Positions 51,935 to 61,682 of a stretch of DNA of 64,000 nucleotides are shown piece by piece; the stretch's first letter is position 1, and each line of letters opens with the position of its first letter. A program made the translations under genes and the position numbers. The notes under the pieces are model-generated. The model made no database searches and was not told the origin of the DNA. It was given only the letters and a program-made list of their open reading frames with translations. The stretch is from Szabonella alba (GTDB lineage Bacteria; Pseudomonadota; Alphaproteobacteria; Rhodobacterales; Rhodobacteraceae). The stretch is taken from contig NZ_JAESVN010000003.1 of assembly GCF_016765775.1 (NCBI RefSeq), positions 434,001-498,000 of the forward strand, in the 5' to 3' direction.

Positions 51935-53773
51935 TCAGGCCCCGTCGCGTTCGGCAAGGTCCAGCCATTCCGCTTCGGCAGCGGCCTGCGCCTGTTGCCG
52001 CTCGGCCAGCATCCCGGTCGCCTTGCGAAACTTCACCGGCTCGCGCGTGAACAGATCCGGCGTGGCCAGCAATTCGCCCAGCTTGGTGATCTCTGCCTCC
52101 AGCTTCGCGATCAGATCGGGCAGCGCCTCAAGCCGCTTGCGTTCGGTGAAGGTCAGGGTGCTTGCTGCGGGCTTCGGCGCATCGGCACGCGTCGGGGCGG
52201 CAAGCGTCGGGGCGGAGACAGCCCGAGCCGCCGCTTTCGGCCGCGTCGCAACCGTCTCGGCCCGTTCAGGGCGCTGATCGACATAGTCCGACCACCCGCC
52301 GGGATAGAACCCGACAACCCCATCCCCTTCCATCGCGACGGTCGCCGTGGCCACCCGGTCTATGAAATCACGGTCATGGCTGACCAGCAGCACGGTGCCG
52401 TCATAGTCGCCCAGCAGATCCTGTAACAGGTCCAGCGTCTCGACATCCAGATCGTTGGTCGGTTCGTCGAGGATCATCAGATTGGACGGCTTCGCCATCA
52501 GTTTGGCCAGCAGCAGCCGCGCCTTTTCCCCGCCCGAAAGCGACCGAACCGGCGCGCGGGCCTGCGCCTCGGTGAACAGGAAATCCTTCAGATACCCGAC
52601 CACATGACGCGGCACGCCCCGTACCATCACCTGATCGGAATTGCCCGAGACCGACAGCAGCGGATCGCCGGCCAGGTTTTCCCAAAGCGTGGCATCGGTA
52701 TCCAGACGCGCCCGGGCCTGATCGAAGACCGCGATCTCCAGAGCGGTGCCCAGTTTAACTTCTCCCTGATCCGGCATCATCTCTCCGGTCAGGATCTTCA
52801 GCAGCGTGGTCTTGCCCACCCCGTTCGGCCCGACAAAGGCCACCCGGTCGCCGCGCAGCACCCGCAGATCGAACTCCTGCAGGATCACGCGGTCGCCAAA
52901 GGACTGCGATATCCCCTTGGCCTCGATCACCTTCTTGCCCGAGACGGGACCACCCTCCAGTGCCATCGCCGCCGTGCCCTGCCGCCGGATCTGGCCTGCA
53001 CGTTCATCGCGCAGCGCCGCCAGTGCCCGCACCCTACCCTGATTGCGCTTGCGCCGTGCCGAGATGCCCTCGACCGCCCATTTCGCCTCGGCCTTGATCT
53101 TGCGGTCCAGCTTGTGGCGCGCCTCATCTTCTTCGGCCCAGATGGTTTCGCGCCAGTCCTCGAACCCGTCAAACCCCGACTCGCGCCGCCGCACCTGACC
53201 CCGGTCGATCCAGAGCGTCGCACGGCTCAGCGCACGCAGGAAGGCGCGGTCATGGCTGATCAGCACGAAAGCGGTGCGCGTGCCGCGCAGTTCCGCCTCC
53301 AGCCATTCGATGGCCTGAATGTCCAGATGGTTGGTCGGTTCGTCCAGCAGCATCAGTTCCGGCGCCTCGGCCATCAGCCGCGCCAGCGCCGCGCGCCGCC
53401 GTTCACCGCCCGAGGCGCTGGCGACCGGGGTTTCGGGATCGAATTTCAACCCTTCCGCCGCCATGGCGACGCGGTATTCCTCCCCCTCCGCCAGCGTCGC
53501 CGCCGCGTAATCGCCCAGTGTCGCATAGGCGGAAAGATCCGGATCCTGCTCCATATAGCCGACGGTCACGCCCGGCGGCACGACCCGCGTGCCCGCATCG
53601 GGCTCGACCAGCCCCGCCATGACCTTGAGAAGGGTGGATTTTCCCGATCCGTTGCGCCCGACCAGCGCCACGCGGTCGCCGGGCTGAACGACCAGATCCA
53701 GCCTGTCAAAGACAGGATCGCCGCCAAAGGTCAGGGAAATGCCGGAAAGCTGAAGAAGGGGTGCGCGTGCCAT
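51935..53773 (-). CDS. ABC-F ATPase, Uup-like
   Basis: A 612-residue cytoplasmic protein with two ATPase cassettes and no membrane segments. Walker A motifs are GRNGSGKST (about residue 38) and GPNGVGKTT (about 322). Both halves carry LSGGE-type signatures (ASGGERRR, LSGGEKAR) and ILDEPTNDLD-like Walker B. The C-terminal coiled-coil (about 535-610) matches Uup, which acts on the ribosome or in DNA-structure maintenance. Uup-type ABC-F proteins are known for the coiled-coil tail. ATG 53773 gives the usual length. Confidence 0.9.
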   Translation of the reverse strand: MARAPLLQLSGISLTFGGDPVFDRLDLVVQPGDRVALVGRNGSGKSTLLKVMAGLVEPDAGTRVVPPGVTVGYMEQDPDLSAYATLGDYAAATLAEGEEYRVAMAAEGLKFDPETPVASASGGERRRAALARLMAEAPELMLLDEPTNHLDIQAIEWLEAELRGTRTAFVLISHDRAFLRALSRATLWIDRGQVRRRESGFDGFEDWRETIWAEEDEARHKLDRKIKAEAKWAVEGISARRKRNQGRVRALAALRDERAGQIRRQGTAAMALEGGPVSGKKVIEAKGISQSFGDRVILQEFDLRVLRGDRVAFVGPNGVGKTTLLKILTGEMMPDQGEVKLGTALEIAVFDQARARLDTDATLWENLAGDPLLSVSGNSDQVMVRGVPRHVVGYLKDFLFTEAQARAPVRSLSGGEKARLLLAKLMAKPSNLMILDEPTNDLDVETLDLLQDLLGDYDGTVLLVSHDRDFIDRVATATVAMEGDGVVGFYPGGWSDYVDQRPERAETVATRPKAAARAVSAPTLAAPTRADAPKPAASTLTFTERKRLEALPDLIAKLEAEITKLGELLATPDLFTREPVKFRKATGMLAERQQAQAAAEAEWLDLAERDGA

Positions 53774-53839
53774 GGGCCGCTGCCTATGCCGCCCCCGCGC
53801 CGCCGTCAACCGGGCTTGGATGCCGCAGCCCCCTTGCCC

Positions 53840-53870
53840 TTCATCTTGGCAAAAATACCTCCGCCGGAGG
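53840..53870 (-). repeat. Dispersed hairpin-plus-tail element, copy C
   Basis: CCTCCG (53858-53863) pairs with CGGAGG (53865-53870). Read on the minus strand the tail is GGTATTTTTGCCAAGATGAA (ending 53840), the cleanest version of the consensus. It lies between ndk and the Uup-like gene, both on the minus strand. Confidence 0.65.
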
Positions 53871-53918
53871 CTTCCCCGGCCGCGTCCTGCGCGCCCGGGG
53901 CAATCGCATCGACCGGCC

Positions 53919-54341
53919 TCAGCCGACCAGTTCGAGACCCGAGAAATAGAAGGAGATCTCGCGCGCCGCCGCTTCGGGGCTGTCCGAGCCATGGACCGAG
54001 TTTTCACCGACGGACAGCGCGAAGTCCTTGCGGATCGTGCCATCGGCGGCATTGGCCGGATTGGTCGCGCCCATCACTTCACGGTTTTTCAGGATCGCGC
54101 CTTCGCCTTCCAGAACCTGCACCACGATCGGGGCCGAGGACATGAATTCGCACAGCTCGCCATAGAAGGGACGTTCCTTGTGCTCGGCATAGAAGGCACC
54201 GGCCTGTGCGGGGCTCAGATGGATGCGCTTCTGCGCGACGATGCGCAGGCCCGCCTCTTCGAATTTCGCATTGATCTTGCCGGTCAGGTTGCGGTTGGTG
54301 GCGTCGGGCTTGATCATCGACAGCGTGCGTTCAACGGCCAT
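53919..54341 (-). CDS. ndk: Nucleoside diphosphate kinase
   Basis: A 140-residue enzyme that moves phosphate between nucleoside di- and triphosphates through a phosphohistidine, H117 in [28 protein letters not shown] is the N-terminal signature. Length and end match the bacterial type. It is divergent from the second ABC-F gene (195-base gap containing their promoters) and separated from the Uup-like gene by copy C of the hairpin element. Confidence 0.98.
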   Translation of the reverse strand: MAVERTLSMIKPDATNRNLTGKINAKFEEAGLRIVAQKRIHLSPAQAGAFYAEHKERPFYGELCEFMSSAPIVVQVLEGEGAILKNREVMGATNPANAADGTIRKDFALSVGENSVHGSDSPEAAAREISFYFSGLELVG

Positions 54342-54536
54342 GGTTCTCTCGCTTCATATGGGGGGCGCACCTCGGCGCCCAGTTATTGCGGCGCCCTGCT
54401 AGCATGGGCATGACGCCTTGAAAAGCCTCGCCACAGGAACCGGCGCTGGAACAGTCAACCCGCGACGCCAACACGGCAGTCACCGCAACAAGGGCACAGC
54501 ATTGACCCTGCCCCGCCTTTCAGGCATGGGGCGCCC

Positions 54537-56387
54537 ATGCTGCGTATATCAGACATTTCCTATTCCGTCGAAGGCCGCCCGCTGCTGGTGGGCGCTTCCG
54601 CCACGATTCCCGCCGGTCACAAGGTCGGCCTTGTGGGGCGAAACGGCACCGGCAAGACGACGCTTTTCCGCCTGATCCGGGGAGAACTGGCGCTGGAAGG
54701 CGGCGAGATCAGCCTGCCCGCGCGATCCCGCATCGGCGGCGTCGCGCAAGAGGTGCCGTCTTCCGCCACTTCGCTGCTCGATACGGTACTGGCCGCCGAT
54801 ACCGAACGCGCAGCGCTGCTGGCCGAGGCGGAAACCGCGACCGACCCGCATCGCATTTCCGAGGTGCAGACGCGGCTTTCCGACATCGACGCATGGTCGG
54901 CCGAAGGGCGCGCATCCAGCATCCTCAAGGGGCTTGGATTCGACGCCGAGGCGCAACTGCGCCCCTGTTCGGATTTCTCGGGTGGCTGGCGGATGCGCGT
55001 GGCGCTGGCGGGGGTGCTGTTCGCGCAGCCCGACCTGCTGCTGCTGGACGAACCGACCAACTATCTTGATCTCGAAGGCGCGCTGTGGCTGGAAAGCTAT
55101 CTGGCGAAGTATCCCCATACGGTCATCATCATTTCCCATGATCGCGGCCTCTTGAACCGTGCGGTGCAGGGCATCCTGCATCTGGATGAGAAAAAGCTGA
55201 CCTACTGGACCGGCCCCTATGACCAGTTCGCCCGCCAGATGGCCGAACGCCGTGCCGTGCTGATTGCCGAGGCGAAAAAGCAGGAGGCCCGCCGCGCCCA
55301 TTTGCAAAGCTTCGTGGACCGGTTCAAGGCCAAGGCCTCCAAGGCTGTGCAGGCCCAGTCCCGGGTCAAGATGCTGGAAAAGATGGAAACCATCACGCCG
55401 CCCGAGGAGGCGCGCAAACAGGTCTTCACCTTTCCCGAGCCCGAGGAGCTTTCGCCCCCGATCATCAATCTTGACGCGGCGGGTGTCGGCTATGGCGGGC
55501 CGCTGGTGCTGCGCGGTCTGGATCTGCGCATTGATCAGGATGACCGCATCGCGCTGCTGGGCCGCAATGGCGAGGGCAAATCGACGCTGTCCAAGCTGCT
55601 GGCGGGCAAGCTGAAACCGGGCGCGGGGCAGATGACGCAAAGTTCGAAACTGCGCATCGGCTATTTCGCGCAGCATCAGGTGGATGAACTGTTCATCGAC
55701 GAAACCCCGCTGCAGCATCTGCAGCGCCTGCGCCCGGCCGAGGGTCAGCCGCGCCTGCGCGCGCGCCTTGCGGGCTTCGGCCTTCTGGCCGATCAGGCCG
55801 AAACCGTGGTGGGGCGGCTGTCCGGCGGGCAGAAGGCACGGCTATCGCTGCTGCTGGCCACGCTGGACGCGCCGCATCTGCTGATCCTTGACGAACCGAC
55901 CAACCACCTCGACATGGAAAGCCGCGAGGCGCTGGTCGAGGCGCTGACCACCTATTCGGGTGCTGTAATCCTTGTGTCCCACGACATGCATCTGCTGGGG
56001 CTGGTCGCGGACCGGCTGTGGCTGGTCAAGGGCGGCACTGTCAAACCCTATACCGAGGATCTGGACGCCTATCGCCGCCAGTTGCTTGCCGGTGAGGATG
56101 ATACCAAACCGGCCAAGGCCTCCGCGCCCAAACCCCGCCGCGCCACGCGCGACGAGGTTCTTGCCTTGCGCGCCGAGGTGCGCAAATGTGAGGACCGTCT
56201 GGCCAAGCTCAACGATATGCGCGACCGGCTGGCAAAAAAACTTGCCGATCCCGCGCTTTATGAGCCTGAACGCCTTGGTGAGATGGAAACCTGGCAAAAG
56301 AAATATGCCGAGGTGATGGAAGGGCTCGACCGGGCCGAGGCGCTCTGGCTGAAGGCGCAGGAGGCGCTGGAAGGCGCCGCCGCCTGA
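54537..56387 (+). CDS. ABC-F ATPase, YheS-like
   Basis: A 616-residue two-cassette ATPase without membrane segments. Walker A motifs are GRNGTGKTT (about residue 36) and GRNGEGKST (about 348); Walker B versions are LLLDEPTNYLDLEG and LILDEPTNHLDMES. The linker between cassettes (about 235-300) is long and charged. The pattern matches YheS/EttA relatives, ribosome-associated translation factors. Distinct from the Uup-like gene across ndk, so the window has two ABC-F subfamilies within five kilobases. Confidence 0.9.
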   Translation: MLRISDISYSVEGRPLLVGASATIPAGHKVGLVGRNGTGKTTLFRLIRGELALEGGEISLPARSRIGGVAQEVPSSATSLLDTVLAADTERAALLAEAETATDPHRISEVQTRLSDIDAWSAEGRASSILKGLGFDAEAQLRPCSDFSGGWRMRVALAGVLFAQPDLLLLDEPTNYLDLEGALWLESYLAKYPHTVIIISHDRGLLNRAVQGILHLDEKKLTYWTGPYDQFARQMAERRAVLIAEAKKQEARRAHLQSFVDRFKAKASKAVQAQSRVKMLEKMETITPPEEARKQVFTFPEPEELSPPIINLDAAGVGYGGPLVLRGLDLRIDQDDRIALLGRNGEGKSTLSKLLAGKLKPGAGQMTQSSKLRIGYFAQHQVDELFIDETPLQHLQRLRPAEGQPRLRARLAGFGLLADQAETVVGRLSGGQKARLSLLLATLDAPHLLILDEPTNHLDMESREALVEALTTYSGAVILVSHDMHLLGLVADRLWLVKGGTVKPYTEDLDAYRRQLLAGEDDTKPAKASAPKPRRATRDEVLALRAEVRKCEDRLAKLNDMRDRLAKKLADPALYEPERLGEMETWQKKYAEVMEGLDRAEALWLKAQEALEGAAA

Positions 56388-56403
56388 GCCGCTCTGCCCC
56401 TTT

Positions 56404-56468
56404 CTCTTGGTTCAAATACCCCGGGGGTGAAACGGCCCCGCCGGGGCCGTGAGGGGGCAGCGCCCCCT
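56404..56468 (-). repeat. Dispersed hairpin-plus-tail element, copy D
   Basis: Two stems: ACGGCCCCG/CGGGGCCGT (56432-56450) and AGGGGGC/GCCCCCT (56452-56468). The minus-strand tail is GGGGTATTTGAACCAAGAGA. It directly follows the YheS-like gene, though in the opposite orientation to that gene. Confidence 0.65.
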
Positions 56469-56641
56469 GCCCCGACTTTCTGACCCGGCCCGGCTGTCTT
56501 GCCCGCCCTCCGGGCGCCTGCCGTGCGGTGGCGCGCGCATCACGCCGAAACGCAGACCTCCTCTGCATCCCTGCACAGACCCCGGCCTTGAAGAACCGCG
56601 CGCCGGGGCGCAGATCTGTGCTGCAACTGCAAAATCGGGAC

Positions 56642-57268
56642 ATGACCATGAAAACCGCAGCACTCGATCTTTTCACCAAACGCCGCACGCAATACGCGCT
56701 TGGCCGCAATCTGAAACACTCCCCCGCCGAGATCGAGGCGCTGGTGAAAGAGGCGGTGCGGCTTGCGCCCTCCTCCTTCAACTCGCAAAGCTCGCGCGTC
56801 GTGATCCTGTTCGGCGCGGCCTCGGAACGGCTTTGGGACATCGTGACCGAGGCGCTGCGCCCCGTGGTTCCGGCAGCGGATTTCGCACCGAGCAAGGCCA
56901 AGATGGAGTCCTTTGCCGCAGGCGCGGGTACGGTGCTGTTCTATGAGGATCAGGATACGGTGAAAGGGCTGCAGGAAAACTTCCCGCTTTATGCAGATGC
57001 CTTCCCGGTCTTTTCCGAACATTCCGCCGGCATGGCGCAATTTGCCGTCTGGACGGCGCTGGCCGAGGTCGGCATCGGGGCCAGCCTGCAGCATTATCAG
57101 CCGCTGATCGACGCGGCCGTTGCCAAGGAGTTCGGCCTGCCCGCAAGCTGGGCCCTGCGCGCGCAGATGCCCTTCGGGTCCAACGAGGCCGAGATCGGGC
57201 CGAAGACTTTCATCGAGGACGAAACCCGGTTCCGCGTGTTCCAAGGCGCCGAAGTCGCAGCCGAGTAA
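56642..57268 (+). CDS. Nitroreductase-family oxidoreductase
   Basis: A 208-residue FMN-dependent reductase of the HBN1/YfhC-like nitroreductase group. Landmarks are RRTQYALG near the start (FMN phosphate contact), LAPSSFNSQSSRVVIL, and GIGASLQHYQPLID in the C-terminal half. Members reduce nitro compounds or quinones with NAD(P)H. The start may be ATG 56642 or 56648, two codons on. It is alone in its unit; the 254-base gap upstream contains repeat copy D and no gene. Confidence 0.85.
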   Translation: MTMKTAALDLFTKRRTQYALGRNLKHSPAEIEALVKEAVRLAPSSFNSQSSRVVILFGAASERLWDIVTEALRPVVPAADFAPSKAKMESFAAGAGTVLFYEDQDTVKGLQENFPLYADAFPVFSEHSAGMAQFAVWTALAEVGIGASLQHYQPLIDAAVAKEFGLPASWALRAQMPFGSNEAEIGPKTFIEDETRFRVFQGAEVAAE

Positions 57269-57447
57269 TCACGGCCGAATACTCAACCGGCTTTTGCACA
57301 CTCAGCCCCGGCTGGACCTGCGCGCCCGGACCGGTCTGATGATCAGGGGGGTGGTTCTGCCATCCCCCTTTTCGCTGTTTCCCATCCGCCCTTCCGGCCC
57401 GACATAGAAGGCTTGCCACGCGCCGCCGCCGCCGGCTATTGCGGGAC

Positions 57448-58062
57448 ATGGACATGGCCTTTCTCATCACCGCCTTTGCCACGCTTTTCGTGGTGATCGA
57501 CCCGCCGGGTCTTATCCCGCTGTTCATCGCCCTGACACCGGGCATGTCACCCATGCAGCGCCGCGCCATCGGGCTGCGCGCCTGTCTTGTCGGCATCGCG
57601 ATCCTGACGCTGTTCGGACTGGCGGGTGAGGCGGTTCTGGGCTTCATCGGCATTTCCATGCCTGCCTTCCGCATCGCGGGCGGCATCCTTCTGTTCCTGA
57701 CCGCGCTGGACATGCTGTTCGAACGCCGCACCCAGCGGCGCGAGGGCCAGACCACGGTCAGCGACCATGATCCATCGGTCTTTCCGCTGGCCATTCCGTT
57801 GATCGCGGGGCCGGGGGCGATTGCGACGATGATCCTGCTGGTTGGTCAATCGGGTGGCTGGCAGGGCACGCTGGCGGTGCATCTGGTCATGCTGGGCGTG
57901 GTGCTGATGGCTTTCCTGCTTTTTCTGGTTGCCGGACCGCTGGAACGCGCGCTGGGGCGCACCGGAACCGTGGTCATCACGCGGCTTCTGGGTATGTTGC
58001 TGGCCGCGCTTTCGGTGCAATTCGTGATCGACGGGGTGCGCGGCACCGGCCTGATCGGCTGA
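57448..58062 (+). CDS. MarC-family inner-membrane protein
   Basis: A 204-residue protein with six hydrophobic segments. The opening AFLITAFATLFVVIDPPGLIPLFIAL, the mid motif FRIAGGILLFLTALDMLF and PLAIPLIAGPGAIATMILL are the MarC/NAAT repeat features. The family was once linked to multidrug resistance, without support; transport of small amino acids is known for a few. ATG 57448 is chosen; a TTG at 57439 or ATG at 57454 are alternatives. Confidence 0.9.
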   Translation: MDMAFLITAFATLFVVIDPPGLIPLFIALTPGMSPMQRRAIGLRACLVGIAILTLFGLAGEAVLGFIGISMPAFRIAGGILLFLTALDMLFERRTQRREGQTTVSDHDPSVFPLAIPLIAGPGAIATMILLVGQSGGWQGTLAVHLVMLGVVLMAFLLFLVAGPLERALGRTGTVVITRLLGMLLAALSVQFVIDGVRGTGLIG

Positions 58063-58131
58063 GATCCGTCTTGCCTGCCGCAGCCCCCTTCCCCATATCA
58101 CCCCAGTCCCCTTTTAGAACAAGGACCCCCC

Positions 58132-58707
58132 ATGGACGGAGACATGACTGCCCGCCTGCTTTATCTCGGCCTCCTGATCGTCGCCGTGGGCGGCTATGTA
58201 TTCGTGGAATTCCGGGGCCGCATGGGACAGGCGCTGCGGCAGGCGGCGGCCTGGGGGCTGATCATTGTCGGGCTGATGGCGGGCTACGGGCTGTGGACGG
58301 ATATGCGCAGCACGCTCGTTCCGCGCCAGTCGGTCGTCGATGCCAACACGATAGAGATCCCGCGCGCGCCGGACGGGCATTACTATGTCACCCTGCAGAT
58401 CGGCGACCGGGACATGACCTTCATGGCCGATACCGGGGCCACCAATATCGTGATCGGACGCGACACCGCCGAATCCCTTGGCATTGATCCCGACGCACTG
58501 GTCTATCTGGGCACGGCGCAAACCGCGAACGGCATCGTGCGCACCGCGCGGGTCACGCTGGAGGATGTCTCATTGGGGCCGATCCAGGATGCAAGGCTGA
58601 ACGCCTATGTCACCGATGGGGATATGGAGGGCGGGCTGCTGGGCATGGATTACCTTGGCCGCTTCCGCATCGAGATCGCGGGCGACCGGATGATCCTGAC
58701 GCGGTAA
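58132..58707 (+). CDS. Retropepsin-like aspartic protease (TIGR02281 family)
   Basis: A 191-residue protein with two N-terminal membrane helices (about residues 7-25 and 37-53) and a periplasmic single-lobe aspartic-protease domain. The active aspartate is in FMADTGATNIVIGR, and GGLLGMDYLGRF is the conserved second half-motif. Such retroviral-type proteases act as homodimers; the Rickettsia APRc protein is a related example. AAGGA stands six bases before ATG 58132. The substrate is unknown. Confidence 0.9.
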   Translation: MDGDMTARLLYLGLLIVAVGGYVFVEFRGRMGQALRQAAAWGLIIVGLMAGYGLWTDMRSTLVPRQSVVDANTIEIPRAPDGHYYVTLQIGDRDMTFMADTGATNIVIGRDTAESLGIDPDALVYLGTAQTANGIVRTARVTLEDVSLGPIQDARLNAYVTDGDMEGGLLGMDYLGRFRIEIAGDRMILTR

Positions 58708-58779
58708 AGCGCGTAGGGTTGGGGCGCGGCCTTCCGGATTTGTCTTGCCCGGCACCGGACTTGGCCGCAGGATCGGGCG

Positions 58780-59442
58780 ATGATCCGCGCGCTTGCCTTT
58801 TGCCTTGCCCTGACCGCCGCGACCGCCCCTGCCGCGCGGGCCTGCGACACGGCGCTGCTGCTGGCGATTGATGTTTCGGGGTCCATCGACCGGGGCGAAT
58901 ATGCGCTGCAGACGGTCGGGCTGGCGCAGGCGTTGCGCGACCCGGATGTTGCGGCGGCCCTGTTGCAGGGGCAGGTTGCGGTCGCGGTGGTGCAATGGTC
59001 GGGCGTCGGGCAGCAGGCGTTGTCCCTGCCCTGGCACCGGATCCTGTCCCCGCGCCATCTGCGCGATTTCACGGCACAGGTCGATGCGCTGCCCCGCGCG
59101 TTTTCAGGCTCGGATACCGCCGTGGGTGAGGCATTGGCCTTCGCCGCTGAGCAGTTCGACGCTGTGCCCGATTGTCGCCGACGGGTCATCGACATATCGG
59201 GCGACGGGCCGGAAAATGTCGGCAACACCGCCGGGCGCGCAAGGGCGGATGCCATTGCCGCCGGGATCGAGATCAATGCCATCGCGATTGAGGATATGGG
59301 CCAGAGCGCCCCGATCAGCGCCTTTTACCGCAACTGGGTCATCACACGGGGGGCCTTTGTGATGACCGCACGCGGATTGCAGGATTATCCCCGCGCGATG
59401 CGCGAAAAACTGCTGCGCGAACTGATCCGCCCCAGTGGCTGA
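58780..59442 (+). CDS. DUF1194 protein (von Willebrand A-like, exported)
   Basis: A 220-residue exported protein: signal peptide to AARA (about residue 20), then a VWA-type domain starting TALLLAIDVSGSIDRGEY, where DVSGS forms a metal-binding MIDAS-like site. The later RRVIDISGDGPENVGN supplies the other conserved loop. DUF1194 is widespread in alphaproteobacteria without known function. It follows the protease gene by 72 bases and may be co-transcribed. Confidence 0.88.
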   Translation: MIRALAFCLALTAATAPAARACDTALLLAIDVSGSIDRGEYALQTVGLAQALRDPDVAAALLQGQVAVAVVQWSGVGQQALSLPWHRILSPRHLRDFTAQVDALPRAFSGSDTAVGEALAFAAEQFDAVPDCRRRVIDISGDGPENVGNTAGRARADAIAAGIEINAIAIEDMGQSAPISAFYRNWVITRGAFVMTARGLQDYPRAMREKLLRELIRPSG

Positions 59443-59588
59443 TCGAAGAGGGCCTGCACCAGATTTCGGGGCGGCGGCAAGGGCGGAACCTGACGAAAGG
59501 CCGCGCTTTCATCCCGCCGCAAGCGCCTTTCAGCCCTTCCTTTCAGACACGAATCCCCTATGCTGGCGACATGATGAACGGGGATGAA

Positions 59589-60056
59589 ATGACGCGGACC
59601 ATTGATTACGGCAATCTGATGCACCGGGCGATGCGCGGCCTGATCGGGTCCGTGCTGACCGATATTGCGAATAACGGGCTGCCTGGGGCGCATCATTTCT
59701 TCATCACCTTCGACACCACCCATCCCGATGTGCATATCGCCGACTGGCTGCGCGCCCGCTATCCCGGCGACATGACCATCGTGATCCAGCACTGGTTCCG
59801 CGATCTGGAAGTCACCGAGGACGGATTCTCGATCACGCTGAATTTCGGCAATCAGCCTGAACCGCTGGTGATTCCCTTTGATGCGCTGGTGACCTTTGTC
59901 GATCCGTCGGTGGAATTCGGCCTGCGGTTCGAGACCCATGCCGAGGATGACGACGAGGATGAGAACGGCGACGACCCCGCCGGGGATGACGGCGACGACG
60001 ACCCCGATCCGCCGCATGAGGCCGAAGTGGTCAGCCTCGACAAGTTCCGCAAGTAA
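59589..60056 (+). CDS. sspB: SspB-type ClpXP adaptor (alpha subfamily)
   Basis: A 155-residue adaptor that delivers ssrA-tagged proteins to ClpXP. The folded part begins [15 protein letters not shown] and includes [15 protein letters not shown] very acidic linker (about residues 116-145) follows, and the C-terminal peptide [10 protein letters not shown] is the ClpX-docking tail. The start at 59589 has GGGGATGAA upstream and fits family starts; ATG 59571 would add six residues. It lies 125 bases before fumC. Confidence 0.92.
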   Translation: MTRTIDYGNLMHRAMRGLIGSVLTDIANNGLPGAHHFFITFDTTHPDVHIADWLRARYPGDMTIVIQHWFRDLEVTEDGFSITLNFGNQPEPLVIPFDALVTFVDPSVEFGLRFETHAEDDDEDENGDDPAGDDGDDDPDPPHEAEVVSLDKFRK

Positions 60057-60101
60057 CGCGTCAGGGCGGGTTCCGAGATCGCCTGCAGCCATGGGGTGCA
60101 A

Positions 60102-60127
60102 AATCGGTATACCACCGCATACCGATT
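60102..60127. promoter_or_regulatory. Inverted repeat upstream of fumC
   Basis: AATCGGTAT (60102-60110) and ATACCGATT (60119-60127) are perfect nine-base arms with eight bases between, 54 bases before the fumC start. The element could be an operator for a dimeric regulator or a weak sspB terminator. Confidence 0.45.
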
Positions 60128-60181
60128 GATTTACGCCCGCCCCTGCTCTATGCCCGTCGCAACAGCGACAGGAGGCGAGAA

Positions 60182-61576
60182 ATGACCGCGACCCGCACCG
60201 AAACCGACAGCTTCGGCCCGCTTGACGTGCCCGCCGACAAATACTGGGGCGCGCAGACCCAGCGTTCGATCCGGAACTTCCCTATCGGCTGGGAACGTCA
60301 GCCCGTCGCGATCATCCGCGCGCTTGGCGTCATCAAGAAGGCCTGCGCGCTGGTCAACAAGGCACAGGGCGATATGGCGCCGGAACTGGCCGATGCGATT
60401 GACGCCGCCGCGACCGAGGTGATCGAGGGGCGCTTTGACGACAATTTCCCGCTGGTCGTCTGGCAGACCGGATCGGGCACGCAATCGAACATGAATGCCA
60501 ATGAGGTGATCTCGAACCGCGCGATCGAGATGCTGGGCGGCGTGATGGGAACGAAAAAGCCGGTCCATCCGAATGACCACTGCAATATGGGGCAGTCCTC
60601 GAACGACACATTCCCGACCGCGATGCATGTGGCAACCGGCATGATGGCGCGGGATGTGCTGCTGCCCGGTCTGGAAAAGCTGCATGCCGCGCTGGCCGCG
60701 AAATCCGAAGAGTTCAGAGATATCATCAAGATCGGTCGCACCCATACGCAGGATGCAACGCCGCTGACGCTGGGTCAGGAATTCGGCGGCTACGCCCATC
60801 AGGTTGCCAAGGGGATCGAGCGGGTAAAGGCCTGCCTGCCCGATATCTATGAACTGGCGCAGGGCGGCACGGCGGTCGGCACGGGGCTGAACACGCGGGT
60901 CGGCTGGGATGCCCGCGTGGCGGCCGAGATTGCCACGATCACCGGCCTGCCCTTCGTCACCGCGCCCAACAAGTTTGAGGCACTGGCCGCGCATGATGCG
61001 ATGGTAATGTTCTCGGGCGCGCTGAAAACCGTGGCGGCCAGCCTGTTCAAGATCGCCAATGACCTGCGGCTCTTGGGCTCGGGTCCGCGATCGGGCCTGG
61101 GGGAATTGATCCTGCCCGAGAATGAGCCCGGCTCCTCGATCATGCCGGGCAAGGTGAACCCGACACAGGCCGAGGCGCTGACCATGGTCTGCGCGCATGT
61201 GATGGGCAATGACGCCGCCATCGGCTTTGCCGGCAGTCAGGGGCATTTCGAACTGAATGTCTACAACCCGATGATGAGCTACAATCTGCTGCAATCCATG
61301 CAGCTTCTGGGCGATGCGGCGGGATCCTTCACCGACAATATGGTGGCGGGCACGCAGGCCAATACCGCGCGGATCGACAAGTTGATGAAGGAATCGCTGA
61401 TGCTGGTCACGGCACTGGCACCCACCATCGGCTATGACAACGCGACCAAGGTGGCCAAGACCGCGCACAAGAACGGCACGACCCTGCGCGAAGAGGCGAT
61501 TGCGCTTGGTTTCGTGGATGGGGAAACCTTCGACCGTGTGGTGCGGCCCGAGGATATGATCGGCCCCAAGTGCTGA
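60182..61576 (+). CDS. fumC: Fumarate hydratase class II
   Basis: A 464-residue iron-free fumarase, which converts fumarate to malate in the citric acid cycle. The superfamily signature [18 protein letters not shown] is intact, and [13 protein letters not shown] and [21 protein letters not shown] carry the other active-site segments. Length is usual. AGGAGG precedes the ATG by about four to nine bases. The upstream inverted repeat hints at regulation. Copy E of the hairpin element follows the gene. Confidence 0.98.
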   Translation: MTATRTETDSFGPLDVPADKYWGAQTQRSIRNFPIGWERQPVAIIRALGVIKKACALVNKAQGDMAPELADAIDAAATEVIEGRFDDNFPLVVWQTGSGTQSNMNANEVISNRAIEMLGGVMGTKKPVHPNDHCNMGQSSNDTFPTAMHVATGMMARDVLLPGLEKLHAALAAKSEEFRDIIKIGRTHTQDATPLTLGQEFGGYAHQVAKGIERVKACLPDIYELAQGGTAVGTGLNTRVGWDARVAAEIATITGLPFVTAPNKFEALAAHDAMVMFSGALKTVAASLFKIANDLRLLGSGPRSGLGELILPENEPGSSIMPGKVNPTQAEALTMVCAHVMGNDAAIGFAGSQGHFELNVYNPMMSYNLLQSMQLLGDAAGSFTDNMVAGTQANTARIDKLMKESLMLVTALAPTIGYDNATKVAKTAHKNGTTLREEAIALGFVDGETFDRVVRPEDMIGPKC

Positions 61577-61604
61577 GGTTTGCGCGCGGCGTTGCCGTTT
61601 GAAC

Positions 61605-61655
61605 GGGGGGCCGTCTGCCCCCCGCACCCCCCGAGGATATTTGGGAACAGATGAA
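61605..61655 (+). repeat. Dispersed hairpin-plus-tail element, copy E
   Basis: GGGGGGC (61605-61611) pairs with GCCCCCC (61617-61623). The tail GAGGATATTTGGGAACAGAT runs on into GAAA (ending 61656). It stands directly after fumC and before the DUF4169 gene, and is likely the fumC terminator. Confidence 0.65.
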
Positions 61656-61682
61656 AGCAGGCGGGCCGGAAGGAGACGGCGC

